Positions 45,343-54,874 of a DNA stretch of 64,000 bases are shown here, in pieces. The DNA is taken from the NCBI GenBank assembly GCA_016874735.1, contig VGTI01000012.1, positions 1-64,000 on the forward strand, given 5' to 3'. Under the pieces are notes generated by a model. That model saw nothing but the letters and a program-made list of their open reading frames with translations, had not been told where the DNA came from and made no database searches. The stretch is from Deltaproteobacteria bacterium (lineage in GTDB: Bacteria > Bdellovibrionota_B > Oligoflexia > Oligoflexales > CAIYRB01). How positions within the stretch are numbered: position 1 is the first letter of the stretch; each line of letters starts with the position of its first letter. Made by a program: the position numbers and the translations under genes.

Positions 45343-46996
45343 AGTCCGTCTAGTTGATCGGGAGCATATCCCCTTGGGTTTCATTGTGATCAGCGTGCTA
45401 TGTGTCTTTTGGCAGGTGCGGTCGATGTCCTATGTGCTTTGGGATGATGATTTACTCATAGCAGATAATGCTATTTTACGTATGCCGTTCATCGACGCCG
45501 TCAAGGCAGCATTTGGCGGGTATTACAATGGGGACTATATGCCCCTGACTCTCATGTCTTATTGGTGCGAAGTGCGATTTGCAGGCTTTCAGCCGTCGGT
45601 CCAACACTTAAGTAATTTATTCCTACATGTTGTGAATGTCTTGCTGTGTTGGGTGTGGTTAAAAAGAATCATCAAAGATCCGCGGATTATTTGGGCGGCT
45701 GTCGGGATCTTTGCTATTCATCCCCTCCAGGTGGAGACGGTCGCTTGGATCAGTGAGCGCAAAGGACTTTTAGCGACGTGTTTTTATCTCCTATCTTTAA
45801 TCTCGTATGAAAAGTCCAATCGCACCAATACCAGACGTTTTGGCTGGGTCACTCTTTATCTTGGATTTTATGTCTTAGCGGTACTTTCCAAGGCTAATGG
45901 GATATTCCTGCCTCTTTGGGTGGCTTTGAGCGACTGCCTCAGAGAGCGTAGAGCGATTCCCAGAAAATGGCCGGTCCACGTGGTGGCGTTGGTTCTCGTT
46001 GGGGGCGCCGTCATCCTGCGAGTCCATGCCTATGCGAGTGCTGTGCCTCAATTAAGTGCAGTCATGCTGACGCCAGAGCGCGTTCTGGGATGGCCAGGCA
46101 TGATTTGGGCTGTGCTTGGGTTTTACGTGCAGGCATTTTTTTGGCCACTAGATCTATCGATCATCTATCCGTCCTATCAGTCCTCGGGCGGATGGGGAAA
46201 TTATCAGCTCACAGGCGCCATATTTGTAATCGCGGTATTGAGCATCCTATTTATAAAGCGATTGCGCGAACAAATCCTATGGATAATATTTTTGCTCTTG
46301 AGTTTAGCACCCGTGATGAATCTGGTGCCGCGTATCAATTTTGTCAACGATCGCTATGCTTACTTACCGCTGATTGCGATGACTATCCTGGTGATCGAAG
46401 TGGCAAAAAATCTTGGCTCTGCGGTGACTCGATCACTGAGCTTATCTATGGGCTTGTTGCGTCACCTGCTTTTACCAACAATGGCATTATTATTGATGTT
46501 AATGATGATAGCTAGCCACGGCCGGGCTCAGGTATGGCACGATAATCTTAGCCTATGGGGGGACACGGTCAAAAAAGTACCAGCGAGTAGTCTAGCATTC
46601 AATAATCTGGGGCAGGCTTACCAAGAGCGCGGCGATATAGCCAAGGCTATCGAGCAATTTCAAAAAAGCCTGGCCCTCGCCGATCCATATCTCGCAAATC
46701 TCGCCACTAATAATTTGGCGACAATCTATAGCTCCAGACAGTATCCCGATTATTTTAATCTGCCCTATGCCAAGTCATTGCTAGAGGAAGGGATCACTAA
46801 GGTTGCGCGCCCCGACGATAGTTTGGTGCTCAGATACAATTTGGCTTTGGTTTACCTGCAGATGGGTGACGCAATAAACGGACGTAAGATTCTTGATTCG
46901 TTAAGGCTAGCGATCGAACAAAGCAGTAACCAGCGTTATCGTTTTCTCTTGGCGCGAGTGACGGATTTGCAGACCAGACTCGAGGGGGTACCGTGA
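45335..46996 (+). CDS. TMTC-like membrane protein, paralogue 2 (short TPR tail)
   Basis: A 553-residue protein starting at GTG 45335, eight bases inside the end of paralogue 1. It keeps the loop motif VLWDDDLLIADNAI (Asp37-39), FAIHPLQVETVAWISERKGLL and DRYAYLPLIAM, but the TPR tail is reduced to about two or three units (NNLGQAYQERGDIAKAIEQF). It is the most divergent of the four in helix sequence. The frame from 45296 is inside the upstream gene and is not the start. Confidence 0.8.
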   Translation: MSKVRLVDREHIPLGFIVISVLCVFWQVRSMSYVLWDDDLLIADNAILRMPFIDAVKAAFGGYYNGDYMPLTLMSYWCEVRFAGFQPSVQHLSNLFLHVVNVLLCWVWLKRIIKDPRIIWAAVGIFAIHPLQVETVAWISERKGLLATCFYLLSLISYEKSNRTNTRRFGWVTLYLGFYVLAVLSKANGIFLPLWVALSDCLRERRAIPRKWPVHVVALVLVGGAVILRVHAYASAVPQLSAVMLTPERVLGWPGMIWAVLGFYVQAFFWPLDLSIIYPSYQSSGGWGNYQLTGAIFVIAVLSILFIKRLREQILWIIFLLLSLAPVMNLVPRINFVNDRYAYLPLIAMTILVIEVAKNLGSAVTRSLSLSMGLLRHLLLPTMALLLMLMMIASHGRAQVWHDNLSLWGDTVKKVPASSLAFNNLGQAYQERGDIAKAIEQFQKSLALADPYLANLATNNLATIYSSRQYPDYFNLPYAKSLLEEGITKVARPDDSLVLRYNLALVYLQMGDAINGRKILDSLRLAIEQSSNQRYRFLLARVTDLQTRLEGVP

Positions 46997-48648
46997 ATAC
47001 GCCAGACAATTCGCGGATCTTTGCATCGATGGAGAGACGTTGGCCTCTCATATGTGTTTTGGTCATAGTTGTGGCGGTCTATGGACGGTCGGTAAATTTT
47101 GATTTTGTCAGCTGGGACGATGATCAGAATGTGACACAGAACCCATGGTTTCTCGATGGTACGTGGTGGCGTTTTTGGACTGAACACTTTGTCGGAATGT
47201 TTGTCCCGCTCGTCTATACCGTGTGGTACGGATTATTTAAATTTGCGACGCCTCCAGATCCGCGGTTATTCCATGGCCTCAATGTGCTGATACACGCAGT
47301 GAACACAGGCCTCGTTTGTGTGCTTGCTTATCGCTTCGTACCGATCGATCGCCGCTATGGTGTCAACGCCAGAATGGCGGGTGTTACGGCCGGATTGTTG
47401 TTCGCTTTGCATCCTCTTCAGGTAGAGTCGGTTGCTTGGGTTACCGGACTCCGGGACCTACTTTGTTGTCTCATGGTTTTAATTACCACCAATCTTAGCC
47501 TCTACCAGGGATACTCTCTGCGTCGTGAGTTCATTGGCTTTGTCGTGTTTGCTTTGGCGCTGCTCTGTAAACCATCAGCCACGGTGTTACCTGTTGCGCT
47601 TGGCATCATCATGATGGCCGAAAATCCTCGGCAGTGGCGCCGCGCTTTACAAAAATATCTCCCGTGGTTGCTCATAGGACTCATCGCAGTGCTTCGGACC
47701 AAAGATATTCAGACCGAGGTGATTAGCTTTGCAGTCCCTGACCTACCGTGGGCGTCGCGCCTCTTGGTGGCGATGGATAGTTACGGTTTTTATTTGACTA
47801 AACTACTCTGGCCTTTCGATTTGGCCGTGGATTATGGGCGCACCCCAGAGAAAGTCATAAATTTGCTGCTGTTCATAAGACCAGTATTTTTACTAATGGC
47901 AACTACGGCCCTGATTGCTGCCACTTTTAGGCTACTCAAGGGGCGAGAGTGGGCGTTGATTGCCTTTGCTGTGGTAGCGTTGGCACCAACATCCGGGCTC
48001 GTAAGATTCGCCTACCAGCATGTATCTACGGTAGCTGATCACTATATGTATTTACCTCTGGTTGGCATCGCCTTATTTGCCTCAGGCATTATCGCAAGGC
48101 TGCCAGCCCGTTGGGTCTTTGGTGGCGTCGCAGTGTTAGCGGTATTTTGGGGTACAGTGAGCGCGCAGCGCTTAACAATATGGCGGAATGATAAGACGCT
48201 GTTTCCTGCGATGCTTGAGTCTAATCCAGATAGCTACGGTGCAAACATAGGGATGTTAGCTGTTGCCATGCGTGAAGGTCGCTATCAGGACGGGTTGCCA
48301 TATCTTAGGGAGGCAGAACGGCTTGAGCCTACTAACGTAGTGACGCTACTTGATAAGTGGCTACTTTACGTAAAGCTAGGGAAGTATCAAGAGGTAGCAG
48401 ATGACATGCCCGGTCATATGCTGACTAAGGAGCAGATCCTAGCTAATCCTAATTCAAGATCAACAATCGGTGGCCAGTACGTGGTTTTAGCCTATGCGCT
48501 CATGCAGCTCGGTGATTACAGGAAGAGCTTCGAAATTGCCTGCCTGGCCCGATTTGCTTATGCCGCGCATGCAGATCTACCTAGTTTTTTCCCGTTTCTG
48601 GGACAAAAACTGGGGCTTGCAATGCCGGCCGAGAAGTGGTGCGATTAG
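46993..48648 (+). CDS. TMTC-like membrane protein, paralogue 3
   Basis: A 551-residue protein starting at GTG 46993, which overlaps the previous stop as GTGA, with GAGGGGG upstream. Motifs: FVSWDDDQNVTQNPW (Asp42-44), FALHPLQVESVAWVTGLRDLL, DHYMYLPLVG. The tail has about two weak TPR-like units (GRYQDGLPYLREAERLEP) and ends with a Leu-rich helix pair. It closes the operon that begins at 41705; the next gene faces it, one base away. Confidence 0.8.
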   Translation: MNTPDNSRIFASMERRWPLICVLVIVVAVYGRSVNFDFVSWDDDQNVTQNPWFLDGTWWRFWTEHFVGMFVPLVYTVWYGLFKFATPPDPRLFHGLNVLIHAVNTGLVCVLAYRFVPIDRRYGVNARMAGVTAGLLFALHPLQVESVAWVTGLRDLLCCLMVLITTNLSLYQGYSLRREFIGFVVFALALLCKPSATVLPVALGIIMMAENPRQWRRALQKYLPWLLIGLIAVLRTKDIQTEVISFAVPDLPWASRLLVAMDSYGFYLTKLLWPFDLAVDYGRTPEKVINLLLFIRPVFLLMATTALIAATFRLLKGREWALIAFAVVALAPTSGLVRFAYQHVSTVADHYMYLPLVGIALFASGIIARLPARWVFGGVAVLAVFWGTVSAQRLTIWRNDKTLFPAMLESNPDSYGANIGMLAVAMREGRYQDGLPYLREAERLEPTNVVTLLDKWLLYVKLGKYQEVADDMPGHMLTKEQILANPNSRSTIGGQYVVLAYALMQLGDYRKSFEIACLARFAYAAHADLPSFFPFLGQKLGLAMPAEKWCD

Positions 48649-49626
48649 CTAGCGATGGCTGGCCTTGACCCAGTCCAAAACAAAAGCGTCGACCCAGCGC
48701 CTATCGCCGTACGGCGTCACGCTTGCAGCATAAAAGCCCACATGACCACCGTGCTGCTCAAGACGAAGGTTAATATGTTGCGGCACTCTGTCGTCAAAGA
48801 TAGATGACGGTATGATCGGGTCATCCTTCGCGGCTAGGATAGTAGTAGGGAGACTGATCTTGGCTAAAACAGGCGCCGCCGAACATTCACGGTAATACTC
48901 CTCGCGAGACTTAAATCCGGCGTTAGGGGCCGTATAAACGGCGTCGAATTCCCGCAAGCTAAGTCCATGACGTAGATTGGGATTCCTGTATTTTGCTAGC
49001 TGACGATCACGTGCGATAGCCTGCTTGGTGACAAAATAACTAAAAAATCGATCTATATGCCGGTTCCTAGCAGTTGCGATGGCGTTGGAACATGCCTCAA
49101 GATCAATCGGTGGACATATGGCTAATGCGCCCGCCAAATTAGGTATTTGGCTTGGCGCTGTATTGCCGAGCAAGCGCAGAAGCATATTCCCTGACAGCGA
49201 ATACGCAATCGCCAATACTGGACGTCCAGGCCATCTTTTTTCAAGGTAGTTCAGGGCTCTTACGATGTCTCCAGTGCGCCCAGAGTGGTAGATCTGCTTG
49301 GCTCTACCACCAACGCCTCGTCCACAGCCGCGATGATGAAATCTGATGGCAGTATAACCGTGTTGGTTGAGTTTCGCGCTTTGACGGATAATAGTTGCTC
49401 CATCTCCAGATCCACCAAGTCCATGCAGGATGATGACTACCGGCTTATCGGTGTCGTCGTGCTTCGCCGGTTCCTCGTTTAAAAGTAAAGAGTCACCGTC
49501 CCCCAAATCAACCCAAAGACGCAGCGTACTCTCGAGTTTAACTGGCCTTGCGAATAGGGCACCAAAAGCCGTTTGCGCCTGAGGATGTTTGAGGAGCGGG
49601 TGAGGTACAAATTTCGGCGTCTTCAT
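48649..49626 (-). CDS. YheT-like alpha/beta hydrolase
   Basis: About 325 residues from ATG 49626; a TTG four codons earlier is possible and neither has a good ribosome site. Family features: FVPHPLLKHPQAQTAFGALF at the start, VVIILHGLGGSGDG (oxyanion region), IRFHHRGCGRGVG, nucleophile elbow AIAYSLSGNML, ILAAKDDPIIP with the acid, and EQHGGHVGF with the His. YheT/ABHD-type proteins are general esterases of unknown substrate. Not part of the surrounding membrane-protein operon. Confidence 0.86.
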   Translation of the reverse strand: MKTPKFVPHPLLKHPQAQTAFGALFARPVKLESTLRLWVDLGDGDSLLLNEEPAKHDDTDKPVVIILHGLGGSGDGATIIRQSAKLNQHGYTAIRFHHRGCGRGVGGRAKQIYHSGRTGDIVRALNYLEKRWPGRPVLAIAYSLSGNMLLRLLGNTAPSQIPNLAGALAICPPIDLEACSNAIATARNRHIDRFFSYFVTKQAIARDRQLAKYRNPNLRHGLSLREFDAVYTAPNAGFKSREEYYRECSAAPVLAKISLPTTILAAKDDPIIPSSIFDDRVPQHINLRLEQHGGHVGFYAASVTPYGDRRWVDAFVLDWVKASHR

Positions 49627-49652
49627 ACAGCCACGCAATCGTGAAGGAGTTA

Positions 49653-50489
49653 TTAGGCAGCTATATCATGGTCGCTAGATTCCGTTAAAGGGGGCTTAAT
49701 CGTAAGTTTGCGAATTCTGCCGTAGAGACGTAGCGTATCCAGTAGGACTGATGATCCTACGCGAAATATATGAAACATTTCGCGTAGGAATGGTCTTGAA
49801 TTCGTTCTGAAATAGTCAAGACGAACGGGGGCCTCCAGAAATCGTTGATAGCCTGCTGCGCGCGCCAGAGCGAGTATCTCGAGGTCAGCTCCGTAACGGT
49901 CTAGACATAAGTGTGGCAAGATGGACCTGATAACGTCACGCTTGAATAGTTTCAGTCCAACCTGCGTATCGGTTACGTTCATCTTGAATAGGTAACGAAT
50001 CAGTAGCTGATAGATAAAGCTTAGGATCCTCCTAATAGTAGGATAGTCAATTTGTGATTGAGGATGACGCTTTGATGCGACAACGACGTCGGCATCGTAA
50101 AGTTCCATAAGACCGAGAAATATTCTGATTTCCCGTGGATGCAACTCCATGCCGCCATCGATGAAGAGGACAAAATCGCCTTGAGACCTCTTAAAACCCT
50201 CGCGGATGGCATAACCCTTGCCGTGGTTTTTTTCGTAGGCGATTAATTTTATCTGCGGATGTATGAAATCTTGCAAAACCTCTGCCGTACCGTCGGTACT
50301 GCCATCACTCACAACTAAGATTTCAAATTTCGAAAAATATGGAACGACCTCGGCGAGTAGTAGGTCCAGATTTGCTTTAATGTGTTTAGCTTCGTTAAAA
50401 ACGGGGACGATGACGGATAAGTCTAGGTCACGTAATGACCTAAAAAGCATTGCGCGGTGCTCTTGGCTCATTTGCGGTAAGCCGGACAT
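49653..50489 (-). CDS. GT2 glycosyltransferase, polyprenyl-phosphate-glucose synthase-like
   Basis: A 278-residue GT-A protein: LSVIVPVFNEAKHIKANL, ILVVSDGSTDGT, then KGYAIREGFKRSQGDFVLFIDGG and VGLKLFKRDVI. The order resembles Alg5/DpmI enzymes that load a polyprenyl phosphate with one hexose. Where those have the metal-binding DxD (DAD or DGD), this has FIDGGMEL, so the second Asp is missing. The C-terminal 100 residues carry a hydrophobic stretch that may hold it to the membrane. Lying among GT-C-like membrane proteins, it could make their lipid-linked sugar donor. GGAGG is 12 bases before the start. Confidence 0.83.
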   Translation of the reverse strand: MSGLPQMSQEHRAMLFRSLRDLDLSVIVPVFNEAKHIKANLDLLLAEVVPYFSKFEILVVSDGSTDGTAEVLQDFIHPQIKLIAYEKNHGKGYAIREGFKRSQGDFVLFIDGGMELHPREIRIFLGLMELYDADVVVASKRHPQSQIDYPTIRRILSFIYQLLIRYLFKMNVTDTQVGLKLFKRDVIRSILPHLCLDRYGADLEILALARAAGYQRFLEAPVRLDYFRTNSRPFLREMFHIFRVGSSVLLDTLRLYGRIRKLTIKPPLTESSDHDIAA

Positions 50490-50657
50490 AAGACGAGTTA
50501 ATCCTCCGTGTCCTATGTAACGGCAAGATTGGCTCAGTCATTTAACTTAGGTGCTTTGGTTGATTTTATAAAAAAGCCTGATAACTCAGTATTTATCGAT
50601 GATTAGGTCGTCACCTAGAAAAATTATCTTCTCCCCGCCAGGCGGCGAAAAATTTAG

Positions 50658-50663
50658 TATAAT
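50658..50663 (+). promoter_or_regulatory. Possible -10 box
   Basis: TATAAT 59 bases before the aldolase-like gene, in AT-rich sequence. No convincing -35 element lies 17 bases above it, so this is a weak call. Confidence 0.3.
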
Positions 50664-50721
50664 CTCGCAATAAGCCATACATCGTTGAAATTTCACCGCC
50701 ACTGACATGACAGGAAGTTCT

Positions 50722-51639
50722 ATGCGTATTGATCAGGTCGCCCCGGCGTTGCAGGAGTTCCTAGCTATTTCACAACGCGTCGGAGCTTTGTGTCCCCAAT
50801 GGTGTCAGGCAGAATCTGGTTATGTTTCGATCAAATACGCGCGCGGTGCTGGCCGCAATGTCCTCATAAAAAAACCTTCTGTACGCATTACAGAAGTGAG
50901 TAGTGACTTTGGATGGCAGGAATTTCCCGTCGACAAACTTTTGGAGCAGTTAGACGAACCCCTAGTATCTGAATGGTTAGACAGTCATCACGCGAGTGTG
51001 CACGCGCTGATGCCGGCTAAAGTAGTGGTTGAATTGACCTCCTTAGTCTCTCTGCTTATGGCCCACGAACACAACCACGACATGAATGTTCCTTGTTGGT
51101 TGTCGGAACGTTTAGGTGCTGAGGTTGCGATCGTTCCTTATCCAAAATCACTCGATGATCTATTTTCCTCTATCTGTGGTCACATCAATAAAACAGCGAT
51201 CGTGATCGCCAATTACGGTGTGATTTTACAGGACGAGACCGCTGAAATCGTCGCTAAGTGGCAAGAAGTTGAAAAGGAATTCTGCGAAAGACTAGGCTAC
51301 CTACGATTATTGAAGCATTTGGGCGGCGCATCTATTGCGGAAGTAACCGAGGCCCCTGCACCGAAAAAGAATTATCTGGGTGGTCCGCGTCGACATAAAT
51401 ACGTGCCAACCGATGCGCTGGCTGAGGCCATTAAATCTACTCGCAATCCGAGAAAATCAGCCGAGAAGCACTTTCACTTGCATTCAGATGATCCCTGCGT
51501 GAATGAACTGTGGCAGGCGCACCAAATTCTTTACGCGGAATGTCCTAATTTGGCAGAACTCCCGACGACGGCGGCCGCTGCCTTCATTCACCGTAGTCGT
51601 ACCTTGCACGACGACGATTTGCTATTCAGGCGTCGCTGA
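50722..51639 (+). CDS. Degenerate class II aldolase/adducin-like protein
   Basis: A 305-residue protein; ATG 50722 has AGGAAG four bases upstream, better than ATG 50707. Residues 15-200 follow the class II aldolase pattern: GYVSIKYARGAGRNVLIKKPSV recalls GNISVR...ITPSG, then SVHALMPAKVVVELTSLVSL, a VPYPKSLDDL segment and VIANYGVILQDETAEIVAKWQEVEKEF, which recalls NHGVVVxGxxxEEA. The zinc-binding HxH becomes VHALMP and NHG becomes NYG, so metal binding is probably lost. The last 100 residues are basic and not recognised. It lies just before TMTC-like paralogue 4. Confidence 0.55.
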   Translation: MRIDQVAPALQEFLAISQRVGALCPQWCQAESGYVSIKYARGAGRNVLIKKPSVRITEVSSDFGWQEFPVDKLLEQLDEPLVSEWLDSHHASVHALMPAKVVVELTSLVSLLMAHEHNHDMNVPCWLSERLGAEVAIVPYPKSLDDLFSSICGHINKTAIVIANYGVILQDETAEIVAKWQEVEKEFCERLGYLRLLKHLGGASIAEVTEAPAPKKNYLGGPRRHKYVPTDALAEAIKSTRNPRKSAEKHFHLHSDDPCVNELWQAHQILYAECPNLAELPTTAAAAFIHRSRTLHDDDLLFRRR

Positions 51640-51665
51640 GTCAGGGGTCAACCTAGGAGTAGATA

Positions 51666-53531
51666 ATGGCTTTAGGCATGCGGCCGCGCGTCTTGCTGCT
51701 GATGGCAGCTTTGGTGAGTGCGATCTACGGACCCACCTTACGCTACGGCTTCCTGGAGCATGACGATGATCAGAATATCGTCAAGAATCCCCATTTGCAG
51801 TCGCTGACCGCGGATGAACTTGGGGCCTTCTGGGAGCGTCCTCATCTCGGACTTTTTATTCCAGTAACCTACACCTATTGGGCTGGTGGCGTTGCCATCT
51901 CACGCATAGGTCAGGATCCTAGCACCCCTGCGGTGCCAAATCCCGGTCTCTTTCACTTTGGTAATGTGCTGCTTCACACTGCCAATGGTTACTTGGTGTG
52001 GTTGATTCTATGTCAGTTCGGAGCATCGCAAATAGCCGCCTTGGTGGGCGCTATGTTCTTTTTGCTTCATCCTCTCCAGGTGGAAGCAGTGAGTTGGATT
52101 ACCGGGGCCAAGGACTTACTCTGCGCCTTTTTATCGCTAAGCGCCGTTTATGTTTACATCAGGCAGTTAAATCGCAAGGACAAACTGAGCAATGCCAGAA
52201 TGATGATCAATTATGGCTCAGTCGTAGGACTCACCATTCTTGCCATCTTGGCCAAACCTGCAGCAGTCGTCGTGCCTTTATTGATGGGTTTTATCGGCAT
52301 TTTTGTGGCGAAGAGGATCTGGTGGCGCGTCGGCCTGACGCTTGCCCTCCCGCTTGGTGTCGGTGTCATGATTGCTAAGCTGACTAGTGGCGCACAGGCG
52401 CCCGAAGGGCCACTGCCGGTTGTTGCCTGGTGGCAGCGCCCATTTGTTGCCGGCGATGCCTTGCTGTTTTATGCGCGCAAGATCCTGATCCCATTCGGGT
52501 ACGCCGTCGATTACGCGCGGCGGCCCGACTTGGTGGCAAGCAATTATTTGCTTTGCGCCCTAGGCGTGTTACCGGCGCTTGCCTTTATTTACTTACTGCG
52601 TCACCGTCGCCGCTTTCCTCTGCTCCTCGGATCGCTTGTAGCATTTGCGCTGCTTCTTGCGCCAAATCTCGGTTTTCTCATGTTTTCAAACCAATTTTTG
52701 ACGACGGTCTGTGATCGTTATGCCTACCTAGCCATGGTCGTACCGGCGTTTTTGGTGTCGCAGGTACACTTGGCAAGTATCCAGCGTTTTTGGCCCAGTC
52801 TTAGTCTGAGGCAGCTGCAATCTTTGGCTGTCGGTATATGCGCGCTATTTACGGTTCTCAGTGTGATACAAGTCAGATACTGGGCCAATGAGCGCGCCCT
52901 TTTTCAACATAGTGTTGATGTCGAGCCTAATGGCGTGATGGCTTTGGTGGGCTTGGGTAACGACGCAGCAAACCAAAAGCAATGGGACGATTCGATTAAG
53001 TATTTCAGCGCAGCTCTATCACTAAGGCCAGATTGGGGCCGTGTGCACAATAATCTGGGTAATAGCTATATCAATGTGAACCGGCTGGTCGAGGCGACGG
53101 AGTCGCTAAAACGGGCAATTGCCGTGTTTCCGTCTTATCCGCTGGCGTTCAATAATTTGTGCGGAGCGTTAGCTAGGCGCGAAATGTGGGAGGAAGCCAC
53201 TGCAGCCTGCCGTCAAGCCCTGACATTGGCGCCAGATTTTTACATGTCCTTTCAGAATCTTGGCTACATCGCCGCCAAACAGGGTAGGTTTGAGGAGGCA
53301 GAGAGAAATTTTAGAGGTGCCATGCGCATTGCACCAACGGATATTCCACCGAGACTGAATTTGATCAGAATTTTGAAGCTACAATCCAAGTGGGATAAAC
53401 TTGCTGCGGAGCAAGAGGTACTATCACGCATGATGCCTTTCGACCGCGATCTTACCCTCGACTTGGCAGAGACCTACAAAAAGCTCGGACGTGCTGATCA
53501 GGCAGATCGTTTGTTGCAGAAGAGGCAGTAA
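51666..53531 (+). CDS. TMTC-like membrane protein with TPR repeats, paralogue 4
   Basis: A 621-residue protein with TAGGAG seven bases before ATG. Motifs in the shared order: FLEHDDDQNIVKNPH (Asp33-35), FLLHPLQVEAVSWITGAKDLL, DRYAYLAMVVP. The tail has about five TPR units, the clearest being DWGRVHNNLGNSYINVNRLVEATESLKRAI, cut here into two halves by spacing only. It is separated from the other three by the YheT-like, GT2 and aldolase-like genes, so the family has spread beyond one operon. Its 3' end overlaps the GT-C-like gene on the other strand by 34 bases. Confidence 0.8.
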   Translation: MALGMRPRVLLLMAALVSAIYGPTLRYGFLEHDDDQNIVKNPHLQSLTADELGAFWERPHLGLFIPVTYTYWAGGVAISRIGQDPSTPAVPNPGLFHFGNVLLHTANGYLVWLILCQFGASQIAALVGAMFFLLHPLQVEAVSWITGAKDLLCAFLSLSAVYVYIRQLNRKDKLSNARMMINYGSVVGLTILAILAKPAAVVVPLLMGFIGIFVAKRIWWRVGLTLALPLGVGVMIAKLTSGAQAPEGPLPVVAWWQRPFVAGDALLFYARKILIPFGYAVDYARRPDLVASNYLLCALGVLPALAFIYLLRHRRRFPLLLGSLVAFALLLAPNLGFLMFSNQFLTTVCDRYAYLAMVVPAFLVSQVHLASIQRFWPSLSLRQLQSLAVGICALFTVLSVIQVRYWANERALFQHSVDVEPNGVMALVGLGNDAANQKQWDDSIKYFSAALSLRPDWGRVHNNLGNSYINVNRLVEATESLKRAIAVFPSYPLAFNNLCGALARREMWEEATAACRQALTLAPDFYMSFQNLGYIAAKQGRFEEAERNFRGAMRIAPTDIPPRLNLIRILKLQSKWDKLAAEQEVLSRMMPFDRDLTLDLAETYKKLGRADQADRLLQKRQ

Positions 53532-54874
53532 ATAGCCAAAAAATTGAACGTTGCAAGTAGCAACGCAATGGATAATCCTACGCGCCCAGCAGATGCACCC
53601 AGGTGCCAATAAAGATCAGCATTGGTTGCTAAGTAAACACAGAATACGACAGCAATGTAGCCAACTGCTGTTAAGAGCGGCAGTAGTAAAATGATCGGTT
53701 GACCGCGCCTTTGGCGGATGATCACTAGCGTCAACACCGTCGCAAGAGCAAGCGACGGTAAGACCATGGCGTTATGCAGTAAGATATTTGCGACTATCCA
53801 CTCCCAGTCACTTGGGGTCGACAGTCTTGCTAAAGCTCTCTCAAAGGTGTTGCCCGAGTAATGGCTCCGCGCCAGATGCTGAACCTTCACGGCTATAAAC
53901 CAAGCGAAGATCGGCACGATGAGTAATGCGCCTTTGCCAGCATGACGCAGCATGACGAATTTACCTTGGCTATGAAGTAGAGCTCGTACTCGAGGTGCCT
54001 GTAACGCGATGCCGATCGTGCTGACTATGCCTGCAAGGATCAACCCCTCCTGCTTAATCTCGGCAACTAGACATAGAAATACAAAAACCTGCCACAGATT
54101 ACCACTTGTCACCCAAGCTATCGTTGCTAGGCAGGCGTAGAGCGCTACCCAGCCATCCATATAGCCATTGAAGAGAAAAAAACCTGAGCCATCGAAACCA
54201 AAGAGGAGCAGCGTCAGCATCCCAACATAAATCCAGCCGACGCCTTTATCCGTGTCATATTTACTGCAAAGGCGTTGCCAAGCTTCGCAGTAAAAGGCAA
54301 GCATGGGCAGGGCTAATAGGGTGATGGCCAATTTGGGGGCGTACTCATTCCAAAATCCCAGTAGCGTGGCGACTTGCGCAGCAAGTAATGAAAATAATTT
54401 TGGATAGTTTAGATGCGTGTAGATATTGGCCTCTGTGGCCCAGGCACCTCCGGCCCATATGCTCTTGGTATGGTAAATAACCTTAGCGTGGTAAAACCAA
54501 ATTGATCGCGCGTCCCAATCCTTGATGGGCTCGACCAGACATAGGATGAGGAAGCAGCTGGCAATTACTCCCAGTCCAATCAAGAAGCGAATTCCTTGAG
54601 CCTGATCGCCTGCGGTGTCTGGGCTTGCGTCGGCAGTTGTCGCTCCCCAATAGCGTGCCAGTGCCCCGGAGGCGACCGCCGTCATACCGGCAACTACAAG
54701 ACCGCCAACGATCTGACCGGTGAGCATTGCACAGAGTAGATTTAGGACCAAACCCGCCGCTAATGCGGTAGATGGTGCGGCATGCTGGCGCCAACCAAGG
54801 ACGCTACGGCCTAGAAAGTAAAAGAGGCTACTGAGGCCAACAAAGATGGCGCCGCATTTAAGGACAGCGTACAA
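53498..54874 (-). CDS. GT-C-like multi-pass membrane protein
   Basis: A 458-residue protein with eleven or twelve membrane helices. The first large loop has PIKDWDARSIWFYHAKVIYH and then NIYTHLNYPKLFSLLAAQVA, typical of GT-C glycosyltransferases of the ArnT/PMT sort (acidic pair near the first loop, then HxxYP). FNGYMDGWVALYACLATIAW and VAEIKQEGLILAGI are further conserved-looking pieces. Acceptor and donor are unknown. It begins inside the end of the upstream gene (17 bases), so the two are co-translated. Confidence 0.7.
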   Translation of the reverse strand: MYAVLKCGAIFVGLSSLFYFLGRSVLGWRQHAAPSTALAAGLVLNLLCAMLTGQIVGGLVVAGMTAVASGALARYWGATTADASPDTAGDQAQGIRFLIGLGVIASCFLILCLVEPIKDWDARSIWFYHAKVIYHTKSIWAGGAWATEANIYTHLNYPKLFSLLAAQVATLLGFWNEYAPKLAITLLALPMLAFYCEAWQRLCSKYDTDKGVGWIYVGMLTLLLFGFDGSGFFLFNGYMDGWVALYACLATIAWVTSGNLWQVFVFLCLVAEIKQEGLILAGIVSTIGIALQAPRVRALLHSQGKFVMLRHAGKGALLIVPIFAWFIAVKVQHLARSHYSGNTFERALARLSTPSDWEWIVANILLHNAMVLPSLALATVLTLVIIRQRRGQPIILLLPLLTAVGYIAVVFCVYLATNADLYWHLGASAGRVGLSIALLLATFNFLAIYCLFCNKRSA

